Origin: Paracoccus subflavus
GTDB taxonomy: Bacteria; Pseudomonadota; Alphaproteobacteria; Rhodobacterales; Rhodobacteraceae
NCBI RefSeq assembly: GCF_004310345.1
Contig: NZ_SISK01000002.1
Span: 327,591-391,590, forward strand
Direction: 5' to 3'
Length of the DNA stretch: 64,000 nt
Shown here: positions 9,064 through 17,619 of the stretch, in pieces
Position numbering within the stretch: the stretch's first letter is position 1
Layout: every line of letters starts with the position of its first letter
The notes under the pieces: generated by a model
The model's database searches: none
Told to the model about the DNA's origin: nothing
The model's input: only the letters and a program-made list of their open reading frames with translations
Position numbers and translations under genes: made by a program

Positions 9064-10446
9064 ATGGCAATCCGGAAACTTCTGATAGCGAACCGGGGCG
9101 AGATCGCGGTCAGGATCATCCGTGCCGCGCGTGAACTGGGCATCCGCACCGTGCAGGTCCACAGCGCGGCGGATGCCGATAGCCTTGCCGTGCGTCTGGC
9201 CGACGAGGCGGTCCTGATCGGGCCGCCGGCGGCGTCGAAATCCTACCTGAACGTGGTTGCGATCCTTGATGCCGCGCGGGCGACCGGCGCGGATGCGGTG
9301 CATCCCGGTTACGGCTTTCTGGCCGAGAATGCGGATTTCGCAGATGCCGTGGAAGCGGCGGGGATGGTCTGGGTCGGCCCCAAGGGTGACGCGATCCGCG
9401 TGATGGGTGACAAGGTCGCCGCGCGCATTGCCGCCGAAGGGGCGGGGGTCCCGGTCGTGCCCGGCTCTGACGGGCGGGTGGATGAACCCGAACACGCTCG
9501 CACCATCGCGCTGGCCATCGGGTTTCCCGTGATGATCAAGGCCGTTGCGGGCGGGGGCGGGCGCGGCATCCGCATCGCCCATGACATGGAGGAATTCGAA
9601 CGCCTGATGCCGCAGGCCAGCGCCGAGGCGAGGGCCGCCTTCGGCGATGGCGGGCTCTATCTGGAAAAGGTGATCGAACGCGCCCGCCATATCGAGGTAC
9701 AGATCCTTGGCGACGGCACCCGCGCGGTGCATTGCTTCGAACGCGAATGTTCGCTGCAACGCCGCCGCCAGAAGGTCTGGGAGGAGGCGCCCTCTGCCGT
9801 GCTGCCGCAGGCGCTGCGCGAAAAACTCTGCGCCTCCGCCGTGGCCCTGGCCAAGACGGTGGGCTACCGCGGGGCGGGAACGCTTGAATACCTCTATGAC
9901 GATGCCTCTGGTCATTTCTACTTCATCGAGATGAACACCCGCATCCAGGTCGAACATCCTGTGACCGAGATGGTGACCGGCATCGATCTGGTGCGCGAGA
10001 TGATCCGCATCGCGGGGGGCGAACCCCTTCGCTACCGGCAAGAGGACATCGCGCTGCGCGGCCACGCGATCGAGGTCAGGATCAACGCTGAAGACCCCGC
10101 CCGCAACTTCCAGCCCGCGCCCGGCACGATCACCGGCCTTGCCGTTCCCGGCGGGATGGGGGTGCGCTTCGACACCATGCTCTATCAGGGCTACACGGTG
10201 CCGCCCTTCTACGACTCGCTTCTGGGCAAGCTGATCGTCTGGGACGAGGACCGCCCCGCCGCCATCGCCCGCATGGCCCGCGCGCTGCGCGAACTGGCTG
10301 TCGACGGACTGCCCACGACCAAACCCCTGCACCAGCTTCTGGCACGCGATCCCGACGTCGCCGCGGCCGCCTTCCATACCCGCTGGCTGGAGCCCTGGCT
10401 TGACCAGAACGCCCACCGGCTTGGCACAGAGGAGACCACGGAATGA
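9064..10446 (+). CDS. accC: Biotin carboxylase subunit
   Basis: A 460-residue ATP-grasp enzyme that carboxylates biotin using bicarbonate and ATP. It opens with RKLLIANRGEIAVRIIRA. The glycine-rich ATP loop GGGGRGIRI is at 163-171, the bicarbonate and biotin site ECSLQRRRQKVWEEAP at 228-243, and the catalytic FIEMNTRIQVEHPVTE at 287-302. All key residues are present, so it should be active. The stop overlaps the pxpB start as ATGA. Together with the neighbouring 78-residue carrier it is probably a dedicated second copy rather than the housekeeping acetyl-CoA carboxylase subunit. Confidence 0.94.
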   Translation: MAIRKLLIANRGEIAVRIIRAARELGIRTVQVHSAADADSLAVRLADEAVLIGPPAASKSYLNVVAILDAARATGADAVHPGYGFLAENADFADAVEAAGMVWVGPKGDAIRVMGDKVAARIAAEGAGVPVVPGSDGRVDEPEHARTIALAIGFPVMIKAVAGGGGRGIRIAHDMEEFERLMPQASAEARAAFGDGGLYLEKVIERARHIEVQILGDGTRAVHCFERECSLQRRRQKVWEEAPSAVLPQALREKLCASAVALAKTVGYRGAGTLEYLYDDASGHFYFIEMNTRIQVEHPVTEMVTGIDLVREMIRIAGGEPLRYRQEDIALRGHAIEVRINAEDPARNFQPAPGTITGLAVPGGMGVRFDTMLYQGYTVPPFYDSLLGKLIVWDEDRPAAIARMARALRELAVDGLPTTKPLHQLLARDPDVAAAAFHTRWLEPWLDQNAHRLGTEETTE

Positions 10447-11318
10447 AGACCAGATACTCCTTCGGTGGCGACGAGCACATCTTCGTGGAATGCGACGAGG
10501 AGATGTCCCTCGAAGCCTTCTTCAAGGGCATGTCGATCACCACCGCCCTGCGCGAGGCGCAGATAAAGGGCGTAACCGAGATCTGCCCCGCCAACGCCTC
10601 CTTCCAGGTGCGCTTCGACCCCGACGTAATCGCACCCGAGGCGATGCTATCGGAATTGAAGAAGCTCGAGGCTGCGGCGCAGGCCGCGCCATCGACGCTC
10701 GAGACGCGGATCATCGAGGTGCCGGTGTTCTACAATGACCCCTGGACGCACGAGACGGGCCAGCGCTTCCGCGAACGCCATCAAGACCCGACCTCGACCG
10801 ACATCGAATACACCGCGCGGATCAATAATCTGGATGGGGTCGACGGCTTCGTCGCCACCCATTCCGGCGCGCCTTGGTTCGTGTCGATGGTGGGCTTTGT
10901 CGCGGGTCTGCCCTTCCTCTACCAGATGGTCGAACGCAAGCGGCAGATCCAGTCGCCGAAATACCTGCGCCCCCGCACCGACACGCCACGCCTGACGGTG
11001 GGCCATGGCGGCTGCTTCGGCTGCATCTATTCGGTGCGCGGCGCGGGCGGCTACCAGATGTTCGGCATCACGCCGATGCCCATCTACGACCCGACCCAGA
11101 CCGTTCCCTACCTGCGTGACTTCATGTGCCTGTTCAAGCCGGGCGACATCGTGAAGTGGAAGCCGATCGACCACGCCGAATACGACCACACCGTGGCCGA
11201 GGTCGATGCCGGTCGCTGGATGCCGCGCATCGCGCCGGTCACCTTCTCGCTTTCGGAATTCCAGGCCGACATCGACGGCACCAACGCCCGCATCCTGGAG
11301 GCGCTCAATGGCCATTAA
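10443..11318 (+). CDS. pxpB: PxpB-type carboxyltransferase/allophanate hydrolase subunit 1 with N-terminal extension
   Basis: A 291-residue protein whose last ~200 residues match the PxpB/KipI domain (FVATHSGAPWFVSMVGFVAGLPFLYQM, PRLTVGHGGCFGCIYSVRGAGGYQMFGITPMPIYD). PxpB proteins are usually about 220-240 residues; this one has roughly 50-60 extra residues before the domain, opening with MKTRYSFGGDEHIFVECDEE. It overlaps accC by 4 nt and pxpC by 11 nt, so translation is tightly coupled. Known PxpB works with PxpA and PxpC on 5-oxoproline. In urea-amidolyase relatives the equivalent module transfers a carboxyl group from biotin, which fits the accB-accC context. Confidence 0.88.
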   Translation: MKTRYSFGGDEHIFVECDEEMSLEAFFKGMSITTALREAQIKGVTEICPANASFQVRFDPDVIAPEAMLSELKKLEAAAQAAPSTLETRIIEVPVFYNDPWTHETGQRFRERHQDPTSTDIEYTARINNLDGVDGFVATHSGAPWFVSMVGFVAGLPFLYQMVERKRQIQSPKYLRPRTDTPRLTVGHGGCFGCIYSVRGAGGYQMFGITPMPIYDPTQTVPYLRDFMCLFKPGDIVKWKPIDHAEYDHTVAEVDAGRWMPRIAPVTFSLSEFQADIDGTNARILEALNGH

Positions 11319-12279
11319 CGTCATCAAGGCGGGCCTGTCGACCACCGTGCAGGACCTCGGCCGTCCCGGCTTTTACCACATCGGCATCCCCACCTCGGGC
11401 GGGATGGACATGCTCTCACTCGCCGCCGCGAACTTGCTAGTGGGCAACACGGCGGGGGATGCGGTGCTGGAAGCCGTGTTTATGGGGCCGGAACTGGAAT
11501 TCACCGTCGACGCAACCGTCGCCGTGACGGGCGCCGACATGCCGCCCAAGGTGGACGGCGTGGAACAGGCCACATGGACATCCTTCCGCGTGAAGAAGGG
11601 GCAGGTCCTGTCCTTCGGCTTCCTCAAGTCCGGAGCGCGGGCCTACATCGCCGTCTCAGGCGGGATCGACGTGCCGGTCGTGCTGGGGTCGCGCTCGACC
11701 TACACGCTGGGCGCGCTGGGGGGCCATCACGGCCGCAAGCTGGACGCGGGCGATGTCCTGCCGGTCGGGCAGGGCAGGGGCGCCGCCGAAGGCCGCACCC
11801 TGCCCGATGGGCTGCGCCGCAAGCACGGGATGCCCGCCGAACTGCGCATGCTTCCCGGCCTCTACTGGCACCGCATCACCGAAGCCGCGGGGGAACGCTT
11901 CTTCGAGGACACGTGGAAGGTCGCGCCCGAGGCGGACCGGATCGGCTACCGCTTCAAGGCGGGTCACCCGCTGGAATTCGTGCCACGCGAACAGCCCTTC
12001 GGCGCGGGGTCCGACCCTTCGAACATCGTCGACGCCTGCTACCCCTACGGATCGGTGCAGGTGCCCGGCGGGACCGAACCCATCGTCTTGCATCGTGACG
12101 CCGTCTCCGGTGGCGGCTATTTCATGGTTGGGACAGTCATCTCGGCCGACATGGACCTGATCGGGCAGTTGCAGCCGCACACGCCCACCCGGTTCGTAAA
12201 GGTCACGATGGAAGAGGCGTTGGCCGCGCGGGCCGATCGCCGCAAGGTGCTGGACGGTATCGCTGCGGGATTGGCCTGA
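11308..12279 (+). CDS. pxpC: Biotin-dependent carboxyltransferase, PxpC family
   Basis: A 323-residue protein of the PxpC/KipA (allophanate hydrolase subunit 2) family. Diagnostic blocks are GLSTTVQDLGRPGFYHIGIPTSGGMD, AANLLVGN, GADMPPKVDG, ARAYIAVSGGIDVPVVLGSRSTYTLG and the C-terminal RDAVSGGGYFMVGTV. I start at ATG 11308 inside the pxpB end; the longer frame from 11206 lies within pxpB coding sequence. It is the likely carboxyl or acyl transfer partner of PxpB. It closes the enzymatic half of the operon, with 60 nt before the next gene. Confidence 0.9.
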   Translation: MAINVIKAGLSTTVQDLGRPGFYHIGIPTSGGMDMLSLAAANLLVGNTAGDAVLEAVFMGPELEFTVDATVAVTGADMPPKVDGVEQATWTSFRVKKGQVLSFGFLKSGARAYIAVSGGIDVPVVLGSRSTYTLGALGGHHGRKLDAGDVLPVGQGRGAAEGRTLPDGLRRKHGMPAELRMLPGLYWHRITEAAGERFFEDTWKVAPEADRIGYRFKAGHPLEFVPREQPFGAGSDPSNIVDACYPYGSVQVPGGTEPIVLHRDAVSGGGYFMVGTVISADMDLIGQLQPHTPTRFVKVTMEEALAARADRRKVLDGIAAGLA

Positions 12280-12339
12280 CGGCAGGTGTGACACAGGCGC
12301 GGGCGACCGTCCGCCCGTGCCCGACACATGCGAGGGACG

Positions 12340-13575
12340 ATGTACATTACCGCAGACCAGACGCAGCATGCCGCGCCGCCGACTGTGAAACGGCGGCGGC
12401 TTCGAGTGTTGGGGACCTCCATCACGCTGCTGCCCCCGGTGCGCGAACGCGCGCGGGCCGATCTGGGCTTCGACATCGACTTCACGGAACTCAATTTCCT
12501 TGACTGCCAGCGTCAGGCAGCGATGGAGCCGCAGGGCTACGACGTCTATGAACAGTGCTTTCACAACCTCGACATCGTCTGGTTCTGGGGGGCGCTGCAA
12601 CCCATTGAAATCGCGCGCATTCGGGAATGGGACAACATCTCGGACCTGGTGAAGCTGGGCGGCGTGTCGAAATATGCCGGCCGAGGGCGGGGCGACGCGC
12701 CGGTCAAGAAACTGTACATCCAGCCCGGCGGGTTTCTGGGATCGAAGCCGTCGCGCCATGTCAGCATGCTGCCCACCGTCCACAACATGGACAGCTTCGG
12801 CTATGACGCGCGCGTCTTCGGCGCGGGGCTGGATGCGCGGCCAAGCTGGGGATGGCTTCTGGACCGCCGCGCCAAAGGGCGCATCGCGCTCGTCGATGAA
12901 CCCGCCATCGGCTTCTTCGATGCGGCCCTTGCGGCGGAAGCCTCGGGCGAACTGGAATTCGCCGATATCGGCAACATGACGATCGACGAGATCAGCGCGC
13001 TGATGAAGCTTCTGGAACGCAAGCGCGTCGAGGGGTTCTTCTGCGGCACATGGCGCGGCGGTGACGAGGCGGCGATGCTGGTCGAACAGGGCAGCGTCGC
13101 GGTTCAGAGCATGTGGTCGCCCGTCTATGGCAAGCTCCGCGGGGCCGGATCGCATTTCATCGAGGCGGCGCCCGTCGAAGGCTACCGCGCCTGGCATGGC
13201 GGGGCGAGCCTGTCGTACCACCTGCAGGGCGCCGAACTCGACATGGCCTACGAATATCTCAACTGGTGGCTTTCGGGATTTGCCGGTGCGGTCATGGCGC
13301 GGCAGGGCTACTACATCTCGAACCCCTCGCGAGCGCGCGATTACCTGTCCGCCGAGGAATGGGCTTACTGGTATGACGGCGCCCCCGCCGCGCGCGATCT
13401 GGCCGGACCCGACGGTGACATCGTCGTGCCCGCGGGCAGCCGCAGGGCAGGGGGGCCCTATACCGACCGCGCCCGCCGGATCGTGATCTGGAACACGGTC
13501 ATGGACGAATACAACTACGCCGCCCGCGCATGGGACCGCTTCGTCCGCCGCGTCACGGAAGGGGTGGAGGCATGA
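12340..13575 (+). CDS. Leaderless (cytoplasmic) homologue of a PotD-type substrate-binding protein
   Basis: A 411-residue protein of the extracellular solute-binding fold used by spermidine/putrescine-type importers. It aligns by eye with the exported binding protein at 19163: QGYYISNPSRARDYLSAEEWAYWYDGAP here against QGYYSPNDKVKAIMAPEKYAFWYEGAP there, and DEY-N-WDRF at both ends. It has no signal peptide: the N-terminus MYITADQTQHAAPPTVKRRR is polar, and an in-frame TGA at 12289 excludes a longer leader. I prefer ATG 12340, preceded by GAGGGA, over ATG 12328. It overlaps the GntR-type regulator gene by 4 nt, so a cytoplasmic sensing or partner role for that regulator is the attractive inference. 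Confidence 0.82.
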   Translation: MYITADQTQHAAPPTVKRRRLRVLGTSITLLPPVRERARADLGFDIDFTELNFLDCQRQAAMEPQGYDVYEQCFHNLDIVWFWGALQPIEIARIREWDNISDLVKLGGVSKYAGRGRGDAPVKKLYIQPGGFLGSKPSRHVSMLPTVHNMDSFGYDARVFGAGLDARPSWGWLLDRRAKGRIALVDEPAIGFFDAALAAEASGELEFADIGNMTIDEISALMKLLERKRVEGFFCGTWRGGDEAAMLVEQGSVAVQSMWSPVYGKLRGAGSHFIEAAPVEGYRAWHGGASLSYHLQGAELDMAYEYLNWWLSGFAGAVMARQGYYISNPSRARDYLSAEEWAYWYDGAPAARDLAGPDGDIVVPAGSRRAGGPYTDRARRIVIWNTVMDEYNYAARAWDRFVRRVTEGVEA

Positions 13576-14555
13576 TCCGCTCGTCCAATCCGCTGGCGCA
13601 GGAACCGCGCTACGAACTGATCGCCCGTGTGCTGCGCGACAACATCCACTCCGGCACACTGCCCGACGGTTTCGTCCTGCTGGAGGGGCCGATCGCCGCC
13701 GTGATGCAGACCAGCCGCATGCCGGTGCAGACGGCGCTCAGGCAGTTGCTGGACGAAGGGCTTGTCCACCGCTTTGACGGGCGGGGCTATCTCGTGGGGC
13801 GTGGCGGCAACGGCATCGTCCCGCTGCGCCGCGACATCCGTGACTTCGACCTGACCATCCCGCCCCTTGTCGACGACGCGCTGCAGACCCGCAACACATG
13901 GCGCCATGTCTATGACGAGGTGGAGGAAGAGGTCGCCTCCTGCCAGATCTTCGGCGAATTCCGAATCGTGGAAACCGAGCTAGCCGAACATCTGGGCGTC
14001 AGCCGCACGGTCGTGCGCGACGTGCTGGCGCGCCTGCAGGAACGCGGGCTGATTCGGAAAAGCCCGACATCGCACTGGATCGCCGGCCCCCTCACCGCGC
14101 GAACGGTGCGCGAGAAGTTCGAACTGCGCGGCATCATCGAACCCGCCGCCCTGCGCCTTGCCGCCCCGCATATCCGTTATGCCGAGGTGGAGGCGTTCCT
14201 GGACCGGATCGGTCACGATCCCACGATCACACCCGAGGAACTAGGCGACGCGCTGCTTGAACATTGCATCGCGCAGGCACCAAACACAGCGCTGGTCGAG
14301 ATGATCCGCAGTAACCGCCTGCTTCTGTCGGCGGTGGACCGGGCGCTGATCCGTCTCGGCCTGCCGAGGGACGAGGACACGATCGAGCAATACCAGACCC
14401 TCTTTGACTTAATTTCCCGCCATCCAATTGATTCTGCTTGCGAATATCTTCGGGATCACCTGTCGATTACGGCGCGGCGCTATCTGGCGCGCATGAAGAT
14501 CGTGGCCGTCATCCCCAAAGCGGGTGCCTTTGCCCCTTATCTTAGCCCGCAGTAA
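13572..14555 (+). CDS. GntR/FCD-type regulator with two winged-helix domains
   Basis: A 327-residue regulator (start ATG 13572 after GGGGTGGAGGC). Residues ~12-72 form one GntR-like winged helix (YELIARVLRDNIHSG, MPVQTALRQLLDEGLVHRF). Residues ~110-172 form a second (VYDEVEEEVASCQIFG, LAEHLGVSRTVVRDVLARLQERGLI). The rest is an all-helical FCD-like ligand domain (FELRGIIEPAALRLAAPHI). GntR/FCD proteins normally carry one DNA-binding domain. The gene is translationally coupled to the leaderless binding-protein gene and sits directly before the promoter of the importer operon, which it probably controls. Confidence 0.85.
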   Translation: MIRSSNPLAQEPRYELIARVLRDNIHSGTLPDGFVLLEGPIAAVMQTSRMPVQTALRQLLDEGLVHRFDGRGYLVGRGGNGIVPLRRDIRDFDLTIPPLVDDALQTRNTWRHVYDEVEEEVASCQIFGEFRIVETELAEHLGVSRTVVRDVLARLQERGLIRKSPTSHWIAGPLTARTVREKFELRGIIEPAALRLAAPHIRYAEVEAFLDRIGHDPTITPEELGDALLEHCIAQAPNTALVEMIRSNRLLLSAVDRALIRLGLPRDEDTIEQYQTLFDLISRHPIDSACEYLRDHLSITARRYLARMKIVAVIPKAGAFAPYLSPQ

Positions 14556-14788
14556 AACGAATATTGCGTACTGATGTATAAACTTTCCGCCGCGCGGCTT
14601 TGCGGGGTGCCGCATTTTTTGGCGCGTTAATGCCTTTTATTGCTGAAATTATACCGTAACGCGCAATTTGTTATGTCGTTGACAGGTAGGGAAACTAGCT
14701 GTGTTATACGAAGTACAGTTTTTGCAAAGCGAACGACTCGGCGTCCGGCTGTAACTGGAAAGACCTAGGAACAAAGGGGCGGCCTCGA
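14556..14788 (+). promoter_or_regulatory. AT-rich intergenic region with a sigma-70-like promoter for the importer operon
   Basis: The region is clearly poorer in GC than its surroundings. A good housekeeping promoter can be read: TTGACA at 14679-14684, a 17-nt spacer, and TGTTAT at 14702-14707. Transcription would start near 14714, about 75 nt before the first ATPase gene. Related words (ATTGCGTA near 14564 and AACGCGCAAT near 14657, on opposite strands) and TGTTATACGAAGTACAG around the -10 box could be operator elements for the adjacent GntR-type regulator. The operator idea is inference. Confidence 0.6.
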
Positions 14789-15892
14789 ATGCGGCCCCGC
14801 ACCACGGGTGAGGTAGATTTGGACACGTCGGTCTTCAGACTGGACGGCGTCACCAAGCGCTATGGCGATTTGGTCGCGCTGGACAATGCAACGCTCGACG
14901 CGGGCGAGAACGAGTACATCTCGTTCCTTGGGCCGTCCGGTTCGGGCAAGACGACGCTCTTGCGTGTCATCGCGGGCTTCGAGGCGCCCGAGGCGGGGCG
15001 CGTCTTCTTTAACGGCAAGGACATCACGAACCTGCCCGCGCATGAACGCGGCATCGGCTTCGTCTTTCAGAACTTCGCCCTCTTTCCCCACCTCTCGGTC
15101 ATCCAGAACGTGAGCTTTGGCCTGACCCATGGCAAATCCGGCCTCAACGCGGCCGAGATCGAGCGTCGCAGCCTCGAGATGATCGAAATCGTGGGCCTGT
15201 CGGGCATGCAAGGCCGCGGTGTCGACCAGATCTCGGGCGGGCAGCGCCAGCGCGTGGCCCTTGCCCGCACGCTGACCATGCAGCCCAAGCTCGTGCTGCT
15301 GGATGAACCGCTCGGCGCGCTCGACGCCAACCTGCGCGGGCGGATGCGCAACGAATTGCGCGCGATCCGCGAACGGCTGGGCGTGACCTTCGTGCACGTC
15401 ACGGGCAGCGAGACCGAGGCGCTTGCTATGGGCGATCGCGTGGTCGTGCTGGACCGCGGCCGCATCATCCAGATCGGGACCCCCGGCGAAGTCTACGGCA
15501 GCCCCGCTTCACCGGACGTGGCCCACTTCCTGAACCGTTTCAACCTGTTCGAGGGCAAGTTGGCGAAGGGCACCTTCACCGGCCCCTTCGGCGCCGTGCC
15601 GGCCGCCCATGCCGTCCGCTCCGACCGCGACATCTATGCCGTCCGCTACGACCGCATGCAGGCGGTCGATCCGTCGGCGCCCGTCTCGGGCCCCGCGATC
15701 CGCGCGCGCTTCGTCGCTTCCGAATATCTCGGCTCCTCGGTGATGAACTTCTTCGAAGCCGGCGACGGCCACGTGATTGAGATGGAGCACCATCTCAGCC
15801 TCGGCGCGCCGCAGACCTTTGAACCCCGGCAGGACTACCTGCTGACCTGGAATCCCGAACAGGCCATCGTCTTCGGCCGCGAGGTGGCGTGA
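14789..15892 (+). CDS. ABC transporter ATPase (PotA-like) with replaced switch histidine
   Basis: A 367-residue importer ATPase with Walker A GPSGSGKT at 48-55, the Q-loop in FVFQNFALFP, the signature ISGGQRQ, and Walker B LVLLDEP (D172, E173). A C-terminal TOBE-like domain follows. The H-loop is changed: the normal VTH-x-x-EAL is VTGSETEAL, with Gly at 206, so the switch histidine needed for normal hydrolysis is absent. It overlaps the first permease by 1 nt. A second, complete ATPase of the same class lies at 20457 in the same gene run, so the two could form an asymmetric dimer. The start at 14789 is the only ATG giving a full domain. Confidence 0.9.
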   Translation: MRPRTTGEVDLDTSVFRLDGVTKRYGDLVALDNATLDAGENEYISFLGPSGSGKTTLLRVIAGFEAPEAGRVFFNGKDITNLPAHERGIGFVFQNFALFPHLSVIQNVSFGLTHGKSGLNAAEIERRSLEMIEIVGLSGMQGRGVDQISGGQRQRVALARTLTMQPKLVLLDEPLGALDANLRGRMRNELRAIRERLGVTFVHVTGSETEALAMGDRVVVLDRGRIIQIGTPGEVYGSPASPDVAHFLNRFNLFEGKLAKGTFTGPFGAVPAAHAVRSDRDIYAVRYDRMQAVDPSAPVSGPAIRARFVASEYLGSSVMNFFEAGDGHVIEMEHHLSLGAPQTFEPRQDYLLTWNPEQAIVFGREVA

Positions 15893-16764
15893 TGAGCGGA
15901 ACCGTGACCATCGAAAAGCGCCAGTCGCGCACCACCCGCTGGCTACTGGCGCCCGGTATCATCTGGATGTCGCTCTTCCTCGTGCTGCCGATCCTAATGA
16001 TCGTCTATGTCTCGTTCTGGACGCAGACGACCTTCAACATCTCGCCCGAGCCGACGCTGGCCAGCTGGAAGCTCTTCTTCTCGTCCGACACCTATACCGG
16101 CGCGCTCTGGACGACGATCCGCATCTGGCTGATCGTGCTGGCCTGCACCTTTGTCGTGGGTTATCCGACCGCGCTCTTCGTCGGGCTCTTCATCAAGTCC
16201 AAGACGCTTTCCACGATCCTTCTGGTGATCTGCGTCATTCCCTTCTGGACCTCGTTCCTGATCCGCGTGCTGGCCTGGCGCCCGATGCTGGGCAAGGAAG
16301 GCGCGATCAACATCGTCCTGCAGAAGCTGGGCATCATCCAGCAGCCGATCGAGGTGCTGCTGTTCACCGAACTCTCGGTCATCATCGGCATGACGCAGAT
16401 CTACTGCGTGTTTATGGTCGGCCCCATCGCCTTCATGCTGAGCCGGATCGACCGCAACATCATCGAGGCGGCGCGCGATCTAGGCGCGGGCTTCGGCCGC
16501 ATCTTCTGGAAGATCATCTTCCCACTGTCGCTTCCGGGCGTCGTCGTTGGCGCCATCTTCGTCTCTGTCATGGTGCTGGGCGAATTCGCGACCTCGGGCG
16601 CTCTCTCGGGCCGCAAGGTGAATCTTCTGGGCAACATCATCATCACGCAGGTCGGTTCGCTGAAATGGGCCATGGCCTCGGTCGTGGGGGTGATCCTAAC
16701 CATCGTGATGGGCTTTGTGATCGCGGGCTTCCTGCGCATCGTCGACCTGAAGCGGGAGCTCTGA
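15892..16764 (+). CDS. ABC transporter permease (PotB-like)
   Basis: A 290-residue inner-membrane subunit. An N-terminal helix (WLLAPGIIWMSLFLVLPILMIVYVS) is followed by five more hydrophobic segments. The permease EAA loop is present (EAARDLGAGFGRIFWKIIFPLSLPG), which docks on the ATPase. It belongs to the spermidine/putrescine-type permease class, pairing with the next gene. I use ATG 15892 (TGATG overlap with the ATPase stop) rather than GTG 15889. The substrate is inferred from the locus to be a cyclic amide or a related nitrogen compound, not necessarily a polyamine. Confidence 0.92.
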   Translation: MSGTVTIEKRQSRTTRWLLAPGIIWMSLFLVLPILMIVYVSFWTQTTFNISPEPTLASWKLFFSSDTYTGALWTTIRIWLIVLACTFVVGYPTALFVGLFIKSKTLSTILLVICVIPFWTSFLIRVLAWRPMLGKEGAINIVLQKLGIIQQPIEVLLFTELSVIIGMTQIYCVFMVGPIAFMLSRIDRNIIEAARDLGAGFGRIFWKIIFPLSLPGVVVGAIFVSVMVLGEFATSGALSGRKVNLLGNIIITQVGSLKWAMASVVGVILTIVMGFVIAGFLRIVDLKREL

Positions 16765-16767
16765 TCC

Positions 16768-17619
16768 ATGGAATCGCGTATCCTGAAACCCGCGCTCGGC
16801 CTTTACGTCGCGCTATTCCTTCTGTTCCTCTACGGCCCCTTCGTGGTGCTGACGATCATCTCCTTCCAGCAGGGGCCGGAGGGCGGGCCGCAATTCCCGA
16901 TCATCGAATGGTCCACCTACTGGTACCGTCACATCTTCGGCCTGACCCCGCCCTCGCGCATCGCGCCGCTGCCCTTCGGCGAGGCGCTGCTGCGCTCGCT
17001 CACGCTGGCCTTCATGACCATGGTCGTCTCGACCGTGCTGGGCGTGATGTCGGCGCAGGCCTTCCGGCGCAAGTTCAAGGGATCGGGCGCCGTCTTCTAC
17101 CTTATCGTGCTGGGCATGATGGTGCCGGGGGTGCTGACGGGGCTGGGCGTGTCGCTGCTGGCCAACAACATCATTGGGATCGAACGGCACTGGTACACGA
17201 CCGCCTTCGCGACCCATGTCGCCTATACTTTCCCTTTCGCCTTCCTCGTGATGCTCGCGATCCTGAACCGCTTCGACTCGTCGGTCGAGGAGGCGTCCTG
17301 GTCGCTGGGCGTCGATCCCTGGACGACCTTCCGCAAGGTGACCTTCCCGCTGATCTTCCCGGGCGTGCTGTCTGCGATGCTCTTCGCCTTCACGCTGTCG
17401 CTGGATGAATTCCCCCGCACGCTCTTTGCCTCGGGACGCGACCAGACGCTGCCCTTGGCAATCTACGGCACCTTCGCGGTCGAGATCCACCCCAACATCT
17501 TCGCCTTCGGGGTGCTGACCACGCTCTTCTCCTTCGCGCTCTTGTCGGTCTACGGCATCCTGATGGCTATGTCCGTGCGCCGCGCCAAGAAGATGGCGAT
17601 GCAGGAGGACATCGAATGA
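16768..17619 (+). CDS. ABC transporter permease (PotC-like)
   Basis: A 283-residue second permease, six predicted membrane helices starting with LGLYVALFLLFLYGPFVVLTIISF. The EAA loop reads EEASWSLGVDPWTTFRKVTFPLIFPG, matching the PotC subclass. It lies 3 nt after the first permease and overlaps the following SDR gene by 4 nt, so the transporter and dehydrogenase genes are one transcript. It should form the heterodimeric membrane channel with the 15892 protein. Confidence 0.92.
   Translation: MESRILKPALGLYVALFLLFLYGPFVVLTIISFQQGPEGGPQFPIIEWSTYWYRHIFGLTPPSRIAPLPFGEALLRSLTLAFMTMVVSTVLGVMSAQAFRRKFKGSGAVFYLIVLGMMVPGVLTGLGVSLLANNIIGIERHWYTTAFATHVAYTFPFAFLVMLAILNRFDSSVEEASWSLGVDPWTTFRKVTFPLIFPGVLSAMLFAFTLSLDEFPRTLFASGRDQTLPLAIYGTFAVEIHPNIFAFGVLTTLFSFALLSVYGILMAMSVRRAKKMAMQEDIE

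Noticed and set aside
11656..13659. 667-codon minus-strand frame opposite pxpC and the binding-protein homologue
   Set aside because: Low-complexity antisense translation; plus-strand genes have starts, ribosome-binding sites and overlaps.
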